The notes: generated by a model from the sequence alone, not told the origin. A DNA stretch of 57,258 nucleotides from Caulobacter sp. CCH9-E1 (GCF_001556515.1 NZ_LSJA01000276.1:1-57258); one strand, 5' to 3'. Counted from the stretch's first letter, positions 1-9,203 are shown. Made by a program: numbers and translations.

Positions 1-39
1 CCCGCCCGCCCCTCCCAGTCCACGCTCGGAGCAGTACGC

Positions 40-972
40 ATGTTTGGTGGCGATCGCCTTTCGCGCCTGGGTCACTTCAGCCCGCAGTTCCCCGACGCCG
101 AAGCCCTGCACAAGGGTCTGGCGCACTGGAACCACGCGCGCCTCGCGCCGACCGCGCCCGTCGATGACTGGCGTGAGGAGCTCGACCGTGAGCGCCTGAT
201 GAAACGCCTGGAGGGCGAATTCATCGAAGCTTTCCGCGCCCATGTCGCCTCGCTGGTCGCCAAGGTCCCGGAGGATCCGGAGGGCTTCGTCGCCTGGTTC
301 GAGGCGCTGAAGGACCACGGCCCCGGCCAATGGGACCCGCTGTTCGACTGGCTCGAGGGCGAGGCGTCGCTGGAGGACATCAAGTGGTTCCTGACCCAGG
401 AGGCCGCCGGCGAAGCGGGTTTCGACGATCTCGTCGCCATGACCCAGGTCAAGATCCCCGACCGCGCCAAGCTGGAGCTGGCCCGCAACTACTGGGACGA
501 GATGGGCCGCGGCAACGCCCGCGGCATGCACGGCCCGATGCTGGAGCGCACCACCGCCACGCTGGGCCTGACGCCGACCATCGACACCACCCTGTGGCAG
601 TCCCTGTGCCTGGCCAACACCATGACCGCCCTGGCCACGACGCGCCGCTATGTCTGGCACTCGATCGGCGCGCTCGGCGTCGTCGAGCTGACGGCGCCCA
701 CTCGGGTGTCGTGCGTGGACGCCGGCCTCAAGCGCGTCGGCGTCTCGCCGGAGGCTCGCAAGTACTTCGCCCTGCACGCCCAGATCGACATCGAGCACTC
801 CAAGGCCTGGAACGCCGAGGCTCTGATCCCGCTGGTGGCCGAGGACCCGTCGCGCGCCCGCTTCATCGCTGAAGGGGCGGTCATGCGCCTGATCTGCGGC
901 GAGCAGTGCTTCGACACTTACCGCGCGCACCTGTGGGCCCACACCCATCCGCTCGTCTACGCCGCCGAGTGA
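40..972 (+). CDS. Iron-containing redox enzyme family protein (heme-oxygenase-like fold)
   Basis: A 310-residue protein that I place in the heme-oxygenase-like (TENA/THI-4, iron-containing redox enzyme) superfamily from its all-helical composition and spaced His/Glu residues, for example HAQIDIEHSK near residues 246-255, a pattern typical of non-heme di-iron oxygenases of this fold. No signal peptide is visible, so it should be cytoplasmic. The ATG at 40 has a GGAG sequence 9 bases upstream. It is the first gene of a run in which the next four genes follow at 9 bp or less or overlap, ending with cyanophycinase, so it is probably co-transcribed with cyanophycin genes. Its substrate is unknown; the operon suggests an amino acid or dipeptide-related oxidation but that is inference only. 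Confidence 0.75.
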   Translation: MFGGDRLSRLGHFSPQFPDAEALHKGLAHWNHARLAPTAPVDDWREELDRERLMKRLEGEFIEAFRAHVASLVAKVPEDPEGFVAWFEALKDHGPGQWDPLFDWLEGEASLEDIKWFLTQEAAGEAGFDDLVAMTQVKIPDRAKLELARNYWDEMGRGNARGMHGPMLERTTATLGLTPTIDTTLWQSLCLANTMTALATTRRYVWHSIGALGVVELTAPTRVSCVDAGLKRVGVSPEARKYFALHAQIDIEHSKAWNAEALIPLVAEDPSRARFIAEGAVMRLICGEQCFDTYRAHLWAHTHPLVYAAE

Positions 973-981
973 GGACGCGTC

Positions 982-1194
982 ATGGGTGAGGACAAGCTGC
1001 TCCGGTTTGCGATCGCTCCGACAATCGGCGGTGCGTGGCTCTGGCGAACGATCGAGCGCGACGGACGCATCCGGGGCCAGGGCGTCGCGCCCAGCAGGAA
1101 ACTGGCGGCCGCCTTGGTCGTCCAAGACATCATCGCGGCGCGACTGGCCCAGCCGGAGCACCTCGCCGCCCCTCTTCCCGCAAAGGCGGCATGA
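982..1194 (+). CDS. Small hypothetical protein upstream of cyanophycin synthetase
   Basis: A 70-residue protein starting MGEDKLLRFAIAPTIGG that I do not recognise. It begins 9 bp after the stop of the redox enzyme gene, and its TGA overlaps the ATG of cyanophycin synthetase in an ATGA arrangement (1191-1194), which is the main evidence that it is translated and coupled to the downstream gene. It has no transmembrane segment or Cys/His metal motif. The central segment (TIGGAWLWRTIERDGRIRG) could form two strands. A role as an accessory to cyanophycin synthesis is suggested only by position. Confidence 0.6.
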   Translation: MGEDKLLRFAIAPTIGGAWLWRTIERDGRIRGQGVAPSRKLAAALVVQDIIAARLAQPEHLAAPLPAKAA

Positions 1195-3923
1195 TGCGCG
1201 TCACAGAGACCGCTGTTTACAAGGGTCCCCACCTCTACGCCTCGCGGCCGATGGTCCGCATCCAGCTGGACCTGGAGCAGTTGGAGCACTGGCCGACCAA
1301 TCGGATCAACGGCTTTACCGACCGACTGCTGGCCGCCCTGCCCGGCCTCGAGGATCACGGCTGCTCCTACCAGACCCACGGCGGCCTGGTCCTGCGGATG
1401 CGGGAGGGTACTTGGCTGGGCCACGTGATCGAGCATGTCGCCCTGGAGCTACAAAAGCTGGCCGGGACGCCGGTGACGCGGGGCAAGACACGGTCCGTCA
1501 AAGGACGGCCGGGCGTCTACAACATCCTCTACGCCTACGACGGCGCAGGGCTTGGCCGCGCCGCCGGCCGCGCGGCGGTCGAGTTGGTTCATAGCCTGCT
1601 GCCGCGCGAGCTGCAGGGCGTTGAGGGCCTGGAGCGCATCGCCGAGCCGCTGCTCGATCTCGCGCCGCCGCTATTCGACCTGCCCCGCACCCTGGAGCGC
1701 TTGGGCGCCATCGCTCGCCGCGAGGCTCTCGGTCCGACCACCCGCTCCCTCGTTCAGGAGGCGCGTCGCCGCGGCATTCCCGTCCAGCGGCTGGACGAGC
1801 ACAGCCTGATCCAGCTAGGCTGGGGGGCGCGGCGCAAGCTGATCCGCGCCAGCATCACCGGCCAGACCAGCCACATCGCCGTCGAGACCGCCGGCGACAA
1901 GGCCCTAACCAAGGCGCTGCTGTCGGAGGTGGGCCTGCCGGTCCCGCGCGGCGCGGTCGTACGGACGGTGGAGGACGCGCTCACGCACGCAAGCCGGATC
2001 AACGGCCCCCTGGTGCTAAAGCCGCTCGACGGCAACCACGGCCGGGGCGTCAGCCTCGACCTGCGCACGCGCGAACAGGTCCGCTGGGGTTTCGAACAGG
2101 CCATCCAGCACGGCCGACGCGTGATCGTCGAAGAGCAGTTCGTCGGCCGCGACTACCGAATCCTGGTGGTCGGCGGTCAGGTCGCGGCCGTGGCCGAGAG
2201 GGTGCCGGCCCGCGTCGTCGGCAACGGCGAGAGCACCGTCCGAGAGCTGATCGACGCCGTGAACCGCGATCCGCGTCGCGGGATCGGCCACGAGAAGGTC
2301 ATGACCCGCATCGCCATCGACGACCAGACGCGCGACATGCTGGCCCGCGCGGGTCTGACCCTGGAAGATGTCCCGCTTCCCGGCGCGGTCGTCGTCCTGC
2401 GGGCCACGGCCAACCTCTCGACCGGCGGCTCGGCGATCGACCGCACGGACGTGATCCATCCCGACAACGCCAGCATCGCCCGACGCGCGGCCTTGACGGT
2501 AGGCCTGGACGTCGCCGGCATCGACTTCATCGCGCCGGACATCACCCGCTCGGTTCGCGAGACCGGCGGCGGCGTCGTCGAAGTCAACGCCGCGCCCGGC
2601 TTCCGCATGCACCTGGAGCCCTCGGAAGGCGCGTCGCGCGACGTCGCCAGGGCCGTCGTCGCCGACCTGTTTCCGCCCGGGACCCGCAGCCGCATCCCGA
2701 TCGTCGCCGTCACCGGCACCAACGGCAAGACCACCGTGGTCCGGATGGTGGCCCGCATCGCGCGCGAGATGGGCAAGACCGTCGGCCTGACCAACACCAG
2801 CGGCGTCTATATCAACGACGAGCAGATCCTGGCCGCCGACGCCAGCGGCCCCAAGAGCGCCCGCATGGTGCTGCGCGACCCGACGGTCGATGTCGCCGTG
2901 CTGGAAACCGCCCGCGGCGGCATGCTGCGCGAAGGTCTCGCCTTCGACCGCTGCGACATTGGCGTCGTGCTGAACGTCACCGCCGATCACCTCGGGCTGA
3001 AAGGCGTCGACACGCTGGAGGACCTGGCGGCCGTGAAATCGATCGTCGCCGAGTCCGTCTCACGGCGCGGCGTCGCGGTGCTGAACGGCGACGATCCCCT
3101 GACCCTGCGCATGGCCCGCCACGCCGGCGGCCGCGTCGCCTATTTCACCCTGAACGGCGGGCCCGAGATGAGCCCCTTCCTTCAGAAGCACGTGGCGCAG
3201 GGCGGCCTGCTGGCCGCGCGGGAGCCGTCGATCCATGACGGCGAGCTGGCGCTCTACGATGGGGGCCAGCGCTGGTCGGTGGTCGAGGCGGACGAGATCC
3301 CCGCGACCCTGCGCGGCCTCGCCGGCTTCAACATCGCCAACGCCCTGGCGGCGATCGCGGCGGGGCACGGCCTGGGGGCGAGCCCGGAGGTCATGGCGCG
3401 GGCCCTGCGGGCCTTCACCTCGTCGCACGCCGAGAACCCCGGACGCTTCAATGTGCATGACGCGCACGGCTTCCGCGTCATCGTCGACTACGCCCACAAT
3501 CCCGGCGCCATGCGAGCGATCGGCGAACTGATCGGCCGCCTGCGCTCGGACGTCGGCCGCGTGATCGGCGTGGTCAGCATTCCGGGCGACCGCCGCGACG
3601 AGGACATCCTGGAGATGGGCGCTTTGTCGGCCGAGATGTTCGACGAGCTCATCTTCCGCGAACGCCCCGATGGTCGCGGCCGCCCGGCCGGTTCGGTCGT
3701 GTCGCTGCTGACCGACGGCGCCCTCGGCGCCGGCTTCCCAAGCGATCGGGTGCACCGGATCCTAAGCGAAGCCCGCGCCGTGGAGACGGGACTGCGCATG
3801 GCCCGGCCCGGCGATCTGGTCATGGTCTTCCCGACCTCGGTGGACGCCGTCTGGAAGCAGGTGGTGGACTTCAAGCCCGCCGCCCCCGCGTCGGTCGAAC
3901 CGGGAAAGGACGCCTATGTCTGA
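1191..3923 (+). CDS. cphA: Cyanophycin synthetase
   Basis: ATP-dependent synthesis of cyanophycin (multi-L-arginyl-poly-L-aspartate), a nitrogen storage polymer. The reading frame is open from 1035, but the ATG at 1191 overlaps the preceding stop and starts the conserved N-terminus (MMRVTETAVYKGPHLYASRP); this gives 910 residues, usual for CphA1. Domains in order: N-terminal domain to about 160, ATP-grasp domain about 210-480 that would add aspartate, and a Mur-ligase-like domain about 490-890 that would add arginine. The Mur-type P-loop GTNGKTT is intact near residue 508, so this is not the shortened CphA2 type. The following iaaA start overlaps by 8 bp. The operon therefore carries synthesis and breakdown of the polymer together. 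Confidence 0.95.
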   Translation: MMRVTETAVYKGPHLYASRPMVRIQLDLEQLEHWPTNRINGFTDRLLAALPGLEDHGCSYQTHGGLVLRMREGTWLGHVIEHVALELQKLAGTPVTRGKTRSVKGRPGVYNILYAYDGAGLGRAAGRAAVELVHSLLPRELQGVEGLERIAEPLLDLAPPLFDLPRTLERLGAIARREALGPTTRSLVQEARRRGIPVQRLDEHSLIQLGWGARRKLIRASITGQTSHIAVETAGDKALTKALLSEVGLPVPRGAVVRTVEDALTHASRINGPLVLKPLDGNHGRGVSLDLRTREQVRWGFEQAIQHGRRVIVEEQFVGRDYRILVVGGQVAAVAERVPARVVGNGESTVRELIDAVNRDPRRGIGHEKVMTRIAIDDQTRDMLARAGLTLEDVPLPGAVVVLRATANLSTGGSAIDRTDVIHPDNASIARRAALTVGLDVAGIDFIAPDITRSVRETGGGVVEVNAAPGFRMHLEPSEGASRDVARAVVADLFPPGTRSRIPIVAVTGTNGKTTVVRMVARIAREMGKTVGLTNTSGVYINDEQILAADASGPKSARMVLRDPTVDVAVLETARGGMLREGLAFDRCDIGVVLNVTADHLGLKGVDTLEDLAAVKSIVAESVSRRGVAVLNGDDPLTLRMARHAGGRVAYFTLNGGPEMSPFLQKHVAQGGLLAAREPSIHDGELALYDGGQRWSVVEADEIPATLRGLAGFNIANALAAIAAGHGLGASPEVMARALRAFTSSHAENPGRFNVHDAHGFRVIVDYAHNPGAMRAIGELIGRLRSDVGRVIGVVSIPGDRRDEDILEMGALSAEMFDELIFRERPDGRGRPAGSVVSLLTDGALGAGFPSDRVHRILSEARAVETGLRMARPGDLVMVFPTSVDAVWKQVVDFKPAAPASVEPGKDAYV

Positions 3924-4797
3924 GGGTCGCTGGGCGATCATCGTCCACGGCGGGGCGAAGGACATTCCTCCCGAGCGCTGGCAGATCCACCGAGACGGCT
4001 GCCTCGTCGCCCTCGCGGCCGGCCAAGCGATCCTGGAGGCCGGCGGCTCGGCGCTGGACGCCGTCGAGGCGTCCGTGCGCGCGCTGGAGGACGATCCGAC
4101 CTTCAACGCGGGCTACGGCTCGGTCCTGAACGCCAAGGGCGAGGTCGAGTGCGACGCGGCGATCATGGACGGGCGCACCCTGGACGTCGGCGGGGTGGCG
4201 GCCGTCAAGACGCTGCGCCATCCGATCTCGGTGGCCACGGCCATGCTGCCGGAGCGCCCAGTCCTGCTGGTCGGAGACGGCGCGGAGTGCTTTGCCCGCG
4301 AGATCGACGCCGAGCTCTGCGATCCGCGCGACCTGATCGTCGATCATCCGGAAGCCGACGATCCCGGCTGCGACACCGTCGGCTGCGTGGCGCTCGATAT
4401 CCACGGCGACATCGTCGCCGGCGCCTCGACCGGCGGCTTGAAGGGCGCGCGGGCCGGACGGGTCGGTGACTCCCCTCTGCCCGGCTGCGGCCTCTACGCC
4501 GATAACGCCACCGGCGGCGTCTCGTTGTCCGGCGAGGGCGAAAGTCTCATTCGGGTAACGTTGGCCTCGCGCCTGATGCGGGCGCTCGAGAGCCTGCCGC
4601 CAGGCCCCGCGATCGAGACGGCCCTTGCCGCCCTCGCCCGCGTCGGCGGCGAGGCCGGACTGATCGTCATCGACGCCGAAGGGCGCATCGACTGGGGCCA
4701 CAACAGCGCCCAGTTCGCCGTCGCCCACGCTAGCTCGAACCGCCCGCCGCAGGCTTTCGTCAGCCGCGCCGAAGACACCGCCAAGGACGCCGAATGA
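3916..4797 (+). CDS. iaaA: Isoaspartyl peptidase / L-asparaginase (Ntn hydrolase)
   Basis: A 293-residue N-terminal nucleophile hydrolase of the plant-type asparaginase family. It is expected to self-cleave before Thr154 in the motif CDTVGCVALD, giving alpha and beta subunits; the downstream GASTGGL and GCGLYADN segments are also typical. The family hydrolyses beta-aspartyl dipeptides, which are exactly the products (beta-Asp-Arg) released by cyanophycinase, so its place between cphA and cphB fits a role in the last step of cyanophycin use. The ATG overlaps the end of cphA by 8 bp and its stop overlaps the cphB start (ATGA). No signal peptide is present. Confidence 0.9.
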   Translation: MSEGRWAIIVHGGAKDIPPERWQIHRDGCLVALAAGQAILEAGGSALDAVEASVRALEDDPTFNAGYGSVLNAKGEVECDAAIMDGRTLDVGGVAAVKTLRHPISVATAMLPERPVLLVGDGAECFAREIDAELCDPRDLIVDHPEADDPGCDTVGCVALDIHGDIVAGASTGGLKGARAGRVGDSPLPGCGLYADNATGGVSLSGEGESLIRVTLASRLMRALESLPPGPAIETALAALARVGGEAGLIVIDAEGRIDWGHNSAQFAVAHASSNRPPQAFVSRAEDTAKDAE

Positions 4798-5621
4798 CCC
4801 TCGCCCACGCCAATGCCGAAGGCCCGCTGATCATCATCGGCGGCCACGAGAACAAGGATGGCGACAAGGTGATCCTGAAGGCGGTGGCCGAACGTCTCAA
4901 GGGCGGCCGCCTGGTCATCGCCACGGTGGCGTCGCACAATCCGGAAGGCTATTTCGAGACCTATCAGAAGGCGTTCGAGCCGCTGGGGATCAAGGAGCTG
5001 GTCGAGCTCTATGTCGAGGATCGCGCCGAGGCGCACGATCCGGAGAAGCTGGGCCTGCTGGACGATGCGGCGGGCGTATTCTTCTCGGGCGGCGACCAGC
5101 TGCGGATCAGCAGCCAGATCGGCGACACCCCCATCGAGGCCCGCATCCGCGAGATCTGGCGCGCGGGGGGCGTGCTGGCCGGCACCTCGGCGGGCGCCTC
5201 GGTGATGAGCGACACCATGATGGTGCGCGGCGCCAGCAGCGAGAGCCACCGGATCGGCGACCTGCAGATGGCGCCGGGGCTTGGCCTGGTCCGCGACGCG
5301 ATCATCGACCAGCACTTCGCCGAGCGCGGCCGCATCGGCCGGCTGCTGGGCGCCGTCGCCCAGAGCCCGCGCGTGCTGGGCCTGGGCATAGACGAAGACA
5401 CCGCCATCATCCTGGAGGGCGACGACTTCGACGTGATCGGCAGCGGCGCGGTCTATGTGGTGGACGCCGAGGGCGTCAGCGCCTCGAATATCGCCGAGGC
5501 GCGGGCCGAGCGGGCCTTGTCGATCTTCGACGTCCGCATGCACATCCTGGCGCACGGCGACGGCTTCAACCTCAGGAACCGGCGGCCGCACGGCCACCCG
5601 ACGCGGCCGGGGCAAACATAG
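4794..5621 (+). CDS. cphB: Cyanophycinase (peptidase family S51)
   Basis: A 275-residue serine exopeptidase that splits cyanophycin into beta-Asp-Arg dipeptides. The family nucleophile elbow GTSAGAS lies at 130-136 with Ser132 as nucleophile; the GGHENKDGD segment near 16-24, FFSGGDQLR near 96-104 and DQHFAERGR further on are S51 landmarks. Length agrees with intracellular CphB enzymes and there is no secretion signal. The start overlaps the iaaA stop by 4 bp. The convergent Crp-type gene ends only 10 bp further, and I see no clear terminator hairpin between them. Confidence 0.93.
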   Translation: MTLAHANAEGPLIIIGGHENKDGDKVILKAVAERLKGGRLVIATVASHNPEGYFETYQKAFEPLGIKELVELYVEDRAEAHDPEKLGLLDDAAGVFFSGGDQLRISSQIGDTPIEARIREIWRAGGVLAGTSAGASVMSDTMMVRGASSESHRIGDLQMAPGLGLVRDAIIDQHFAERGRIGRLLGAVAQSPRVLGLGIDEDTAIILEGDDFDVIGSGAVYVVDAEGVSASNIAEARAERALSIFDVRMHILAHGDGFNLRNRRPHGHPTRPGQT

Positions 5622-5631
5622 CGGCGCCTTC

Positions 5632-6366
5632 TCAAACCGCGTCGCTCTGCAGGCGCAGGTAGGTCGGATCGAACAGGGCGAAGTCGGCCAGCCGGTCCCA
5701 TTCGGGAATGGTCACTTGGACGCCCTTCCACTCGATCAGCCCTTCGCGGCGCAGCTCCATCAGAACCCGGTTCACATGGATGGGCGTCAGGCCCAGCACA
5801 TCGCCGAGATCGGTCTGGGTCATCGGAATCTTCACCTGTCCATCGCTGGCCAACCCCGCGGCCTCCAGACGCCGGTAGAGCTCGCAGACCAGGTGCGCCA
5901 GCCGGCTGACGGCGTCCTGCCGCCCCATGGTCACCAGCCATTGCCGATGGATCGCGCCGTCGATGACCGTCTCCAGCCAGAGCAGGCGGCCCAGGTGCGG
6001 ATGCTGCTCGGTCAGCCGGCGCAGGTCCGCGTGCTGGGCGTAGGCCACGACGCAGTCCGCCAGAGCCACGACGCCGTGGTCCATCTGCCGCATCAGCATG
6101 CTGTGCAGGTCGACGAAGTCGCCGGCGACGTTGATCTCGGTCAGCTGCCGCCCGCCCGCCGCCGTCAGGTTGAAGCGCGCGCAGAAGCCGCTGACGACAA
6201 AGGTGCTGTAGCTGGGCCGGTCGCCCGGCGCGATCAGCACGCCGCCCGCCTTGATCGCGCGCTCGGGGCCCAGAAGGCCGCTGAGCACGTCCCGCTCGAC
6301 GGGGGACAGCGCGTCGCGCCGCGCCAGCTTGGCCGCCAGGAGAGCGATGTTTTGCGAAGAGGACAT
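5632..6366 (-). CDS. Crp/Fnr-family transcriptional regulator
   Basis: The frame is open to 6417, but the Met at 6366 (MSSSQNIALLAAKLARRDAL) is the better start because a GAAGGAG sequence lies upstream and the preceding residues look non-conserved; this gives 244 residues. It has an N-terminal cyclic-nucleotide-binding-like beta barrel (about 25-125) and a C-terminal Crp-type winged helix with MTQTDLGDVLGLTPIHVNRVLMELR as recognition region. No Fnr-type cysteine cluster is present. The ligand is unknown. It is convergent with cphB and divergent from a second Crp-like gene, sharing a short intergenic region with a 14-bp palindrome. Confidence 0.88.
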   Translation of the reverse strand: MSSSQNIALLAAKLARRDALSPVERDVLSGLLGPERAIKAGGVLIAPGDRPSYSTFVVSGFCARFNLTAAGGRQLTEINVAGDFVDLHSMLMRQMDHGVVALADCVVAYAQHADLRRLTEQHPHLGRLLWLETVIDGAIHRQWLVTMGRQDAVSRLAHLVCELYRRLEAAGLASDGQVKIPMTQTDLGDVLGLTPIHVNRVLMELRREGLIEWKGVQVTIPEWDRLADFALFDPTYLRLQSDAV

Positions 6367-6430
6367 GGCGGACGCTGCAGCTCCTTCAGAGTTCGATCGG
6401 AGCCCGCGACCGATCAAAAGATGGCCGCGG

Positions 6431-6444
6431 CTAACCTAGGTTAG
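6431..6444. promoter_or_regulatory. 14-bp perfect palindrome between divergent Crp-like genes
   Basis: CTAACCTAGGTTAG is its own reverse complement and lies in the 217-bp region between the two divergent Crp/Fnr-type start codons. It is a candidate operator for one or both regulators; no experimental consensus is known to me that matches it. Confidence 0.45.
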
Positions 6445-6583
6445 GGTGGGACTTCGCGGACGCGCCTAAGGCGGAGCGCTCTCGCGGAGATTTTGTATTG
6501 CCGAGTTCCACCGCTCCCCGCCTCAACGAACGAAGCCGCCATTTCGTTGTCGCCGCTCCCGCGCCGCGCGCCGGAGCGTCGGC

Positions 6584-7324
6584 GTGAACCGGCTGCTGAT
6601 CGCCAGCCTCGACCGGTTCGGCCCGCTGCGCGACGGCGTCCGGGACGATCTGATGACGTGCTCGCAGGAGGCCCGATTTTTCGAACCCGGCCAGGTCATC
6701 GTCCCCGCGGGGGCTCGCTCGCGTCTGAGCCTTCTGGCGCGGGGTCTCGCCGTAAAGCAGCAGGTGCTGCCCGACGGCGGTCGACAGATCTTCGGCGTGG
6801 CCACGCCGGGGGACCTGATCGACCTTGGCGGTCTTTACGTGGGTCTCGACCATGAAGTCCGCGCCTTGGGCGCCTGTGAGGCGCGGATGACCACCGCGCA
6901 CGAACTGCGCACGATGTTGCGCGCTCACACCAACCTCCTGGCGGCCTTGTGCCGCGCGGTGCTGACCGAGGCCCAGCAGCAGCGCAACTGGATGGTTGGC
7001 CTTGGCCGCCGGACCGCGCTGGCGCGGGCGGCCAATCTGTTCTGCGAGGTCTATTGGCGGCAGACGGCGCTGCGCTTGGCCGGCGACGGCAAGTGCGACT
7101 TCCCCGCCGTCCAGGCCGATATAGCCGACGCCCTGGGCCTGTCGGTCGTGCACGTGCATCGCGTGCTCCGCACCCTGCGCGACGACGGCTTGGCGACCCT
7201 GCGCAACGGGGTGCTCAAGATCAGCGACTGGGACGCGCTGGCCCGACTTGGCGGCTTTGACCCCGAACGACTGCGTCCACAGCAGGACCCCTCGGACATC
7301 GCCTCCAGACCCGCCGGGGCCTGA
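6584..7324 (+). CDS. Crp/Fnr-family transcriptional regulator
   Basis: A 246-residue regulator starting at GTG (6584) with GGAG 7 bases upstream. The layout is the same as in its divergent neighbour: N-terminal sensor barrel, dimer helix near 125-150, and a C-terminal helix-turn-helix (VQADIADALGLSVVHVHRVLRTLR). Both proteins end with a segment of the type WDALARLGGFDPERLR / WDRLADFALFDPTYLR, so they are paralogues of the same subfamily. The effector is not evident and no Fe-S cysteine cluster is visible. Candidate targets are the pair itself and nearby operons (inference). Confidence 0.88.
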   Translation: MNRLLIASLDRFGPLRDGVRDDLMTCSQEARFFEPGQVIVPAGARSRLSLLARGLAVKQQVLPDGGRQIFGVATPGDLIDLGGLYVGLDHEVRALGACEARMTTAHELRTMLRAHTNLLAALCRAVLTEAQQQRNWMVGLGRRTALARAANLFCEVYWRQTALRLAGDGKCDFPAVQADIADALGLSVVHVHRVLRTLRDDGLATLRNGVLKISDWDALARLGGFDPERLRPQQDPSDIASRPAGA

Positions 7325-7491
7325 TCCGCGCCCTCGATCAATTGATCGGAAACAAGGTCACAGGAAAGCGCCCTCCGCCCCTGAAAAACGCCCTCGACGC
7401 GCATTGCCCACGCGCGCTTGGAACCCGGGCCCGAACGGGTCCTTGATCTGGCGTGTGATGGTCGCCCGGCGACAGTGTGCGTGGTGCGCGG

Positions 7492-7731
7492 ATGAAGACC
7501 TACCACTTCGACATCGAGAGCGGCGCGGTCGAGACACGCGAGGTCCTTATCGCGGCCGACGATGCGGCGGCCGTTCGCCAAGCGGTCCTGCTGCTTTCCG
7601 AAATTCTGCGCGACCATGCGCTGGTGGCCAAAGGCGACATCGAGGTGCGTATCCGCGTTCGTGACAGGGTTGGCCGACCGATCTGGGCCGGCGCCTCGTC
7701 CGTCCACGCCTTGGCCCCGCCGCCGCCGTAG
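7492..7731 (+). CDS. Small DUF6894-like protein
   Basis: A 79-residue acidic protein beginning MKTYHFDIESGAVETREVL. The opening (Tyr-x-Phe-Asp-Ile) followed by an alpha-helical Ala-rich stretch and a strand (IEVRIRVRDRVGRPIW) resembles the small DUF6894 proteins common in alphaproteobacteria, whose function is unknown. I placed the start at the ATG at 7492 rather than five codons earlier because the family starts there. The 167 bp upstream and 105 bp downstream hold no other gene that I can support. Confidence 0.55.
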   Translation: MKTYHFDIESGAVETREVLIAADDAAAVRQAVLLLSEILRDHALVAKGDIEVRIRVRDRVGRPIWAGASSVHALAPPPP

Positions 7732-7836
7732 CGGCGACACCTCGAAAAACTTCACCGGAGACACACGTCCGCTCGCCAGGCTCGACCGTAGCTAGGAGCA
7801 AGCGCGCGTTTTGCGTCGAACTCCAGGAGACCGTCG

Positions 7837-9201
7837 ATGAGGCCCTTGCACGGAGAGTTTCCGGCGAATCCTGAAGGCGTTCCCCTGCGGATCGCCGTGA
7901 TCGGCGCCGGGATTTCGGGTCTCTCCAACGCCTGGCTCCTCAGCCAACGCCACGACGTCACCCTGTTCGAGTCCGCCGATCGCCTGGGGGGCCACGCCCA
8001 CACGGTCGAGGTTTCGACCGCCAAGGGGCCCGTCCCGGTGGACATGGGCTTCATCGTCTACAACGAGTTCAACTATCCGAACCTGACGGCGCTGTTCCGC
8101 CATCTGGGCGCGCCCACCAAGCATGCGGACATGTCGCTGGCCATCTCGCTGGACGACGGCGACCTGGAGTATGGCAGCAAGAGCCTAGCCTCGCTGTTCG
8201 CCCAGCCCAGCGCGCTGCTGCGGCCGCGCTTCTGGTCGATGCTGCGCGACCTGAACCGGTTCTACCGCACCGCGCCCGGACACCTGGCGACGCTCGACCC
8301 GGTCGTGTCGCTGAGCCAGTACCTGCGCGACAACGGCTATGGCGCGGCGCTGAGCCAGGATCACCTGCTGCCGATGGCGGCGGCGATCTGGTCGGCGACG
8401 ATCGAAGGCGCCGGCGAGCACCCCGCCGCGGCCTTCATCCGCTTCTTCGAGAACCACGACCTGCTGCGGTTCGTCGGCCGGCGCACCTGGCGCACGGTGG
8501 ACGGCGGCAGCCGCGCCTATGTCGACGCCCTGGGCGCGGCCTTCAAAGGAAAGGTTCGCCTGTCGGCGCGGATCAAGGCCGTGACGCGCTCCGACAATGG
8601 CGTGAAGATCGTCGAGGCCGATGGCGGCGAGAGCACCTTCGACCACGTGGTCTTCGCCACCCACGCGCCCACCACCCTCTCGCTGCTGGCCGACGCCGAC
8701 GCGCGCGAGCAGGCGGTGCTGGGCGCCTTCCGCTATACGACCAACGAAGTCGTGCTGCACCAGGACAAGCGCCTGATGCCGCGCCGGCGTCTGGCCTGGG
8801 CCAGCTGGAACCATCTGGGCCGCCGCGACGATCCCGCCAGCGGCTGCGTCAGCTACTGGATGAACCACCTGCAAAGCCTGAAGGGCGCGCCGCCGCTGTT
8901 CGTGACGCTGAACCCGCATATCGCGCCGCGCGAGGCGTTGGTCCACCAGGTCCGCAGCTTCGAACATCCGCACTTCGACGCCGGCGCCCTGAGGGCGCAG
9001 AACGACCTATGGAGCCTGCAGGGCGTGCGTCGCACCTGGTTCTGCGGCGCCTATTTCGGCGCGGGCTTCCACGAGGACGGCCTGCAGTCGGGCCTCGCCG
9101 TGGCCGAGCAGCTGGGCGGCGTCCGTCGCCCCTGGACCGTGGCCGACGAGAACGGCCGTATCCCGCTGCGCGCCCCGCAACGGCTGGAACAGGCCGCCTG
9201 A
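7837..9201 (+). CDS. FAD-dependent amine oxidase-like oxidoreductase
   Basis: A 454-residue flavoprotein. The FAD-binding Rossmann motif is at residues 18-23 (IAVIGAGISGLSNAWLL) followed by the second glycine motif RLGGHAHTVE. The C-terminal FAD segment (CGAYFGAGFHEDGLQSG) is of the NAD/FAD-binding amine oxidase type. Homologues next to DUF1365 genes and ECF sigma/ChrR pairs are part of the singlet oxygen response in Rhodobacter. A strong ribosome site (CCAGGAG) precedes the ATG at 7837. DUF1365 starts 2 bp after the stop, so the two are one transcript. The substrate is not known; lipid modification together with a cyclopropane synthase has been proposed for the family, but no such gene is present here. 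Confidence 0.85.
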   Translation: MRPLHGEFPANPEGVPLRIAVIGAGISGLSNAWLLSQRHDVTLFESADRLGGHAHTVEVSTAKGPVPVDMGFIVYNEFNYPNLTALFRHLGAPTKHADMSLAISLDDGDLEYGSKSLASLFAQPSALLRPRFWSMLRDLNRFYRTAPGHLATLDPVVSLSQYLRDNGYGAALSQDHLLPMAAAIWSATIEGAGEHPAAAFIRFFENHDLLRFVGRRTWRTVDGGSRAYVDALGAAFKGKVRLSARIKAVTRSDNGVKIVEADGGESTFDHVVFATHAPTTLSLLADADAREQAVLGAFRYTTNEVVLHQDKRLMPRRRLAWASWNHLGRRDDPASGCVSYWMNHLQSLKGAPPLFVTLNPHIAPREALVHQVRSFEHPHFDAGALRAQNDLWSLQGVRRTWFCGAYFGAGFHEDGLQSGLAVAEQLGGVRRPWTVADENGRIPLRAPQRLEQAA

Positions 9202-9203
9202 TC

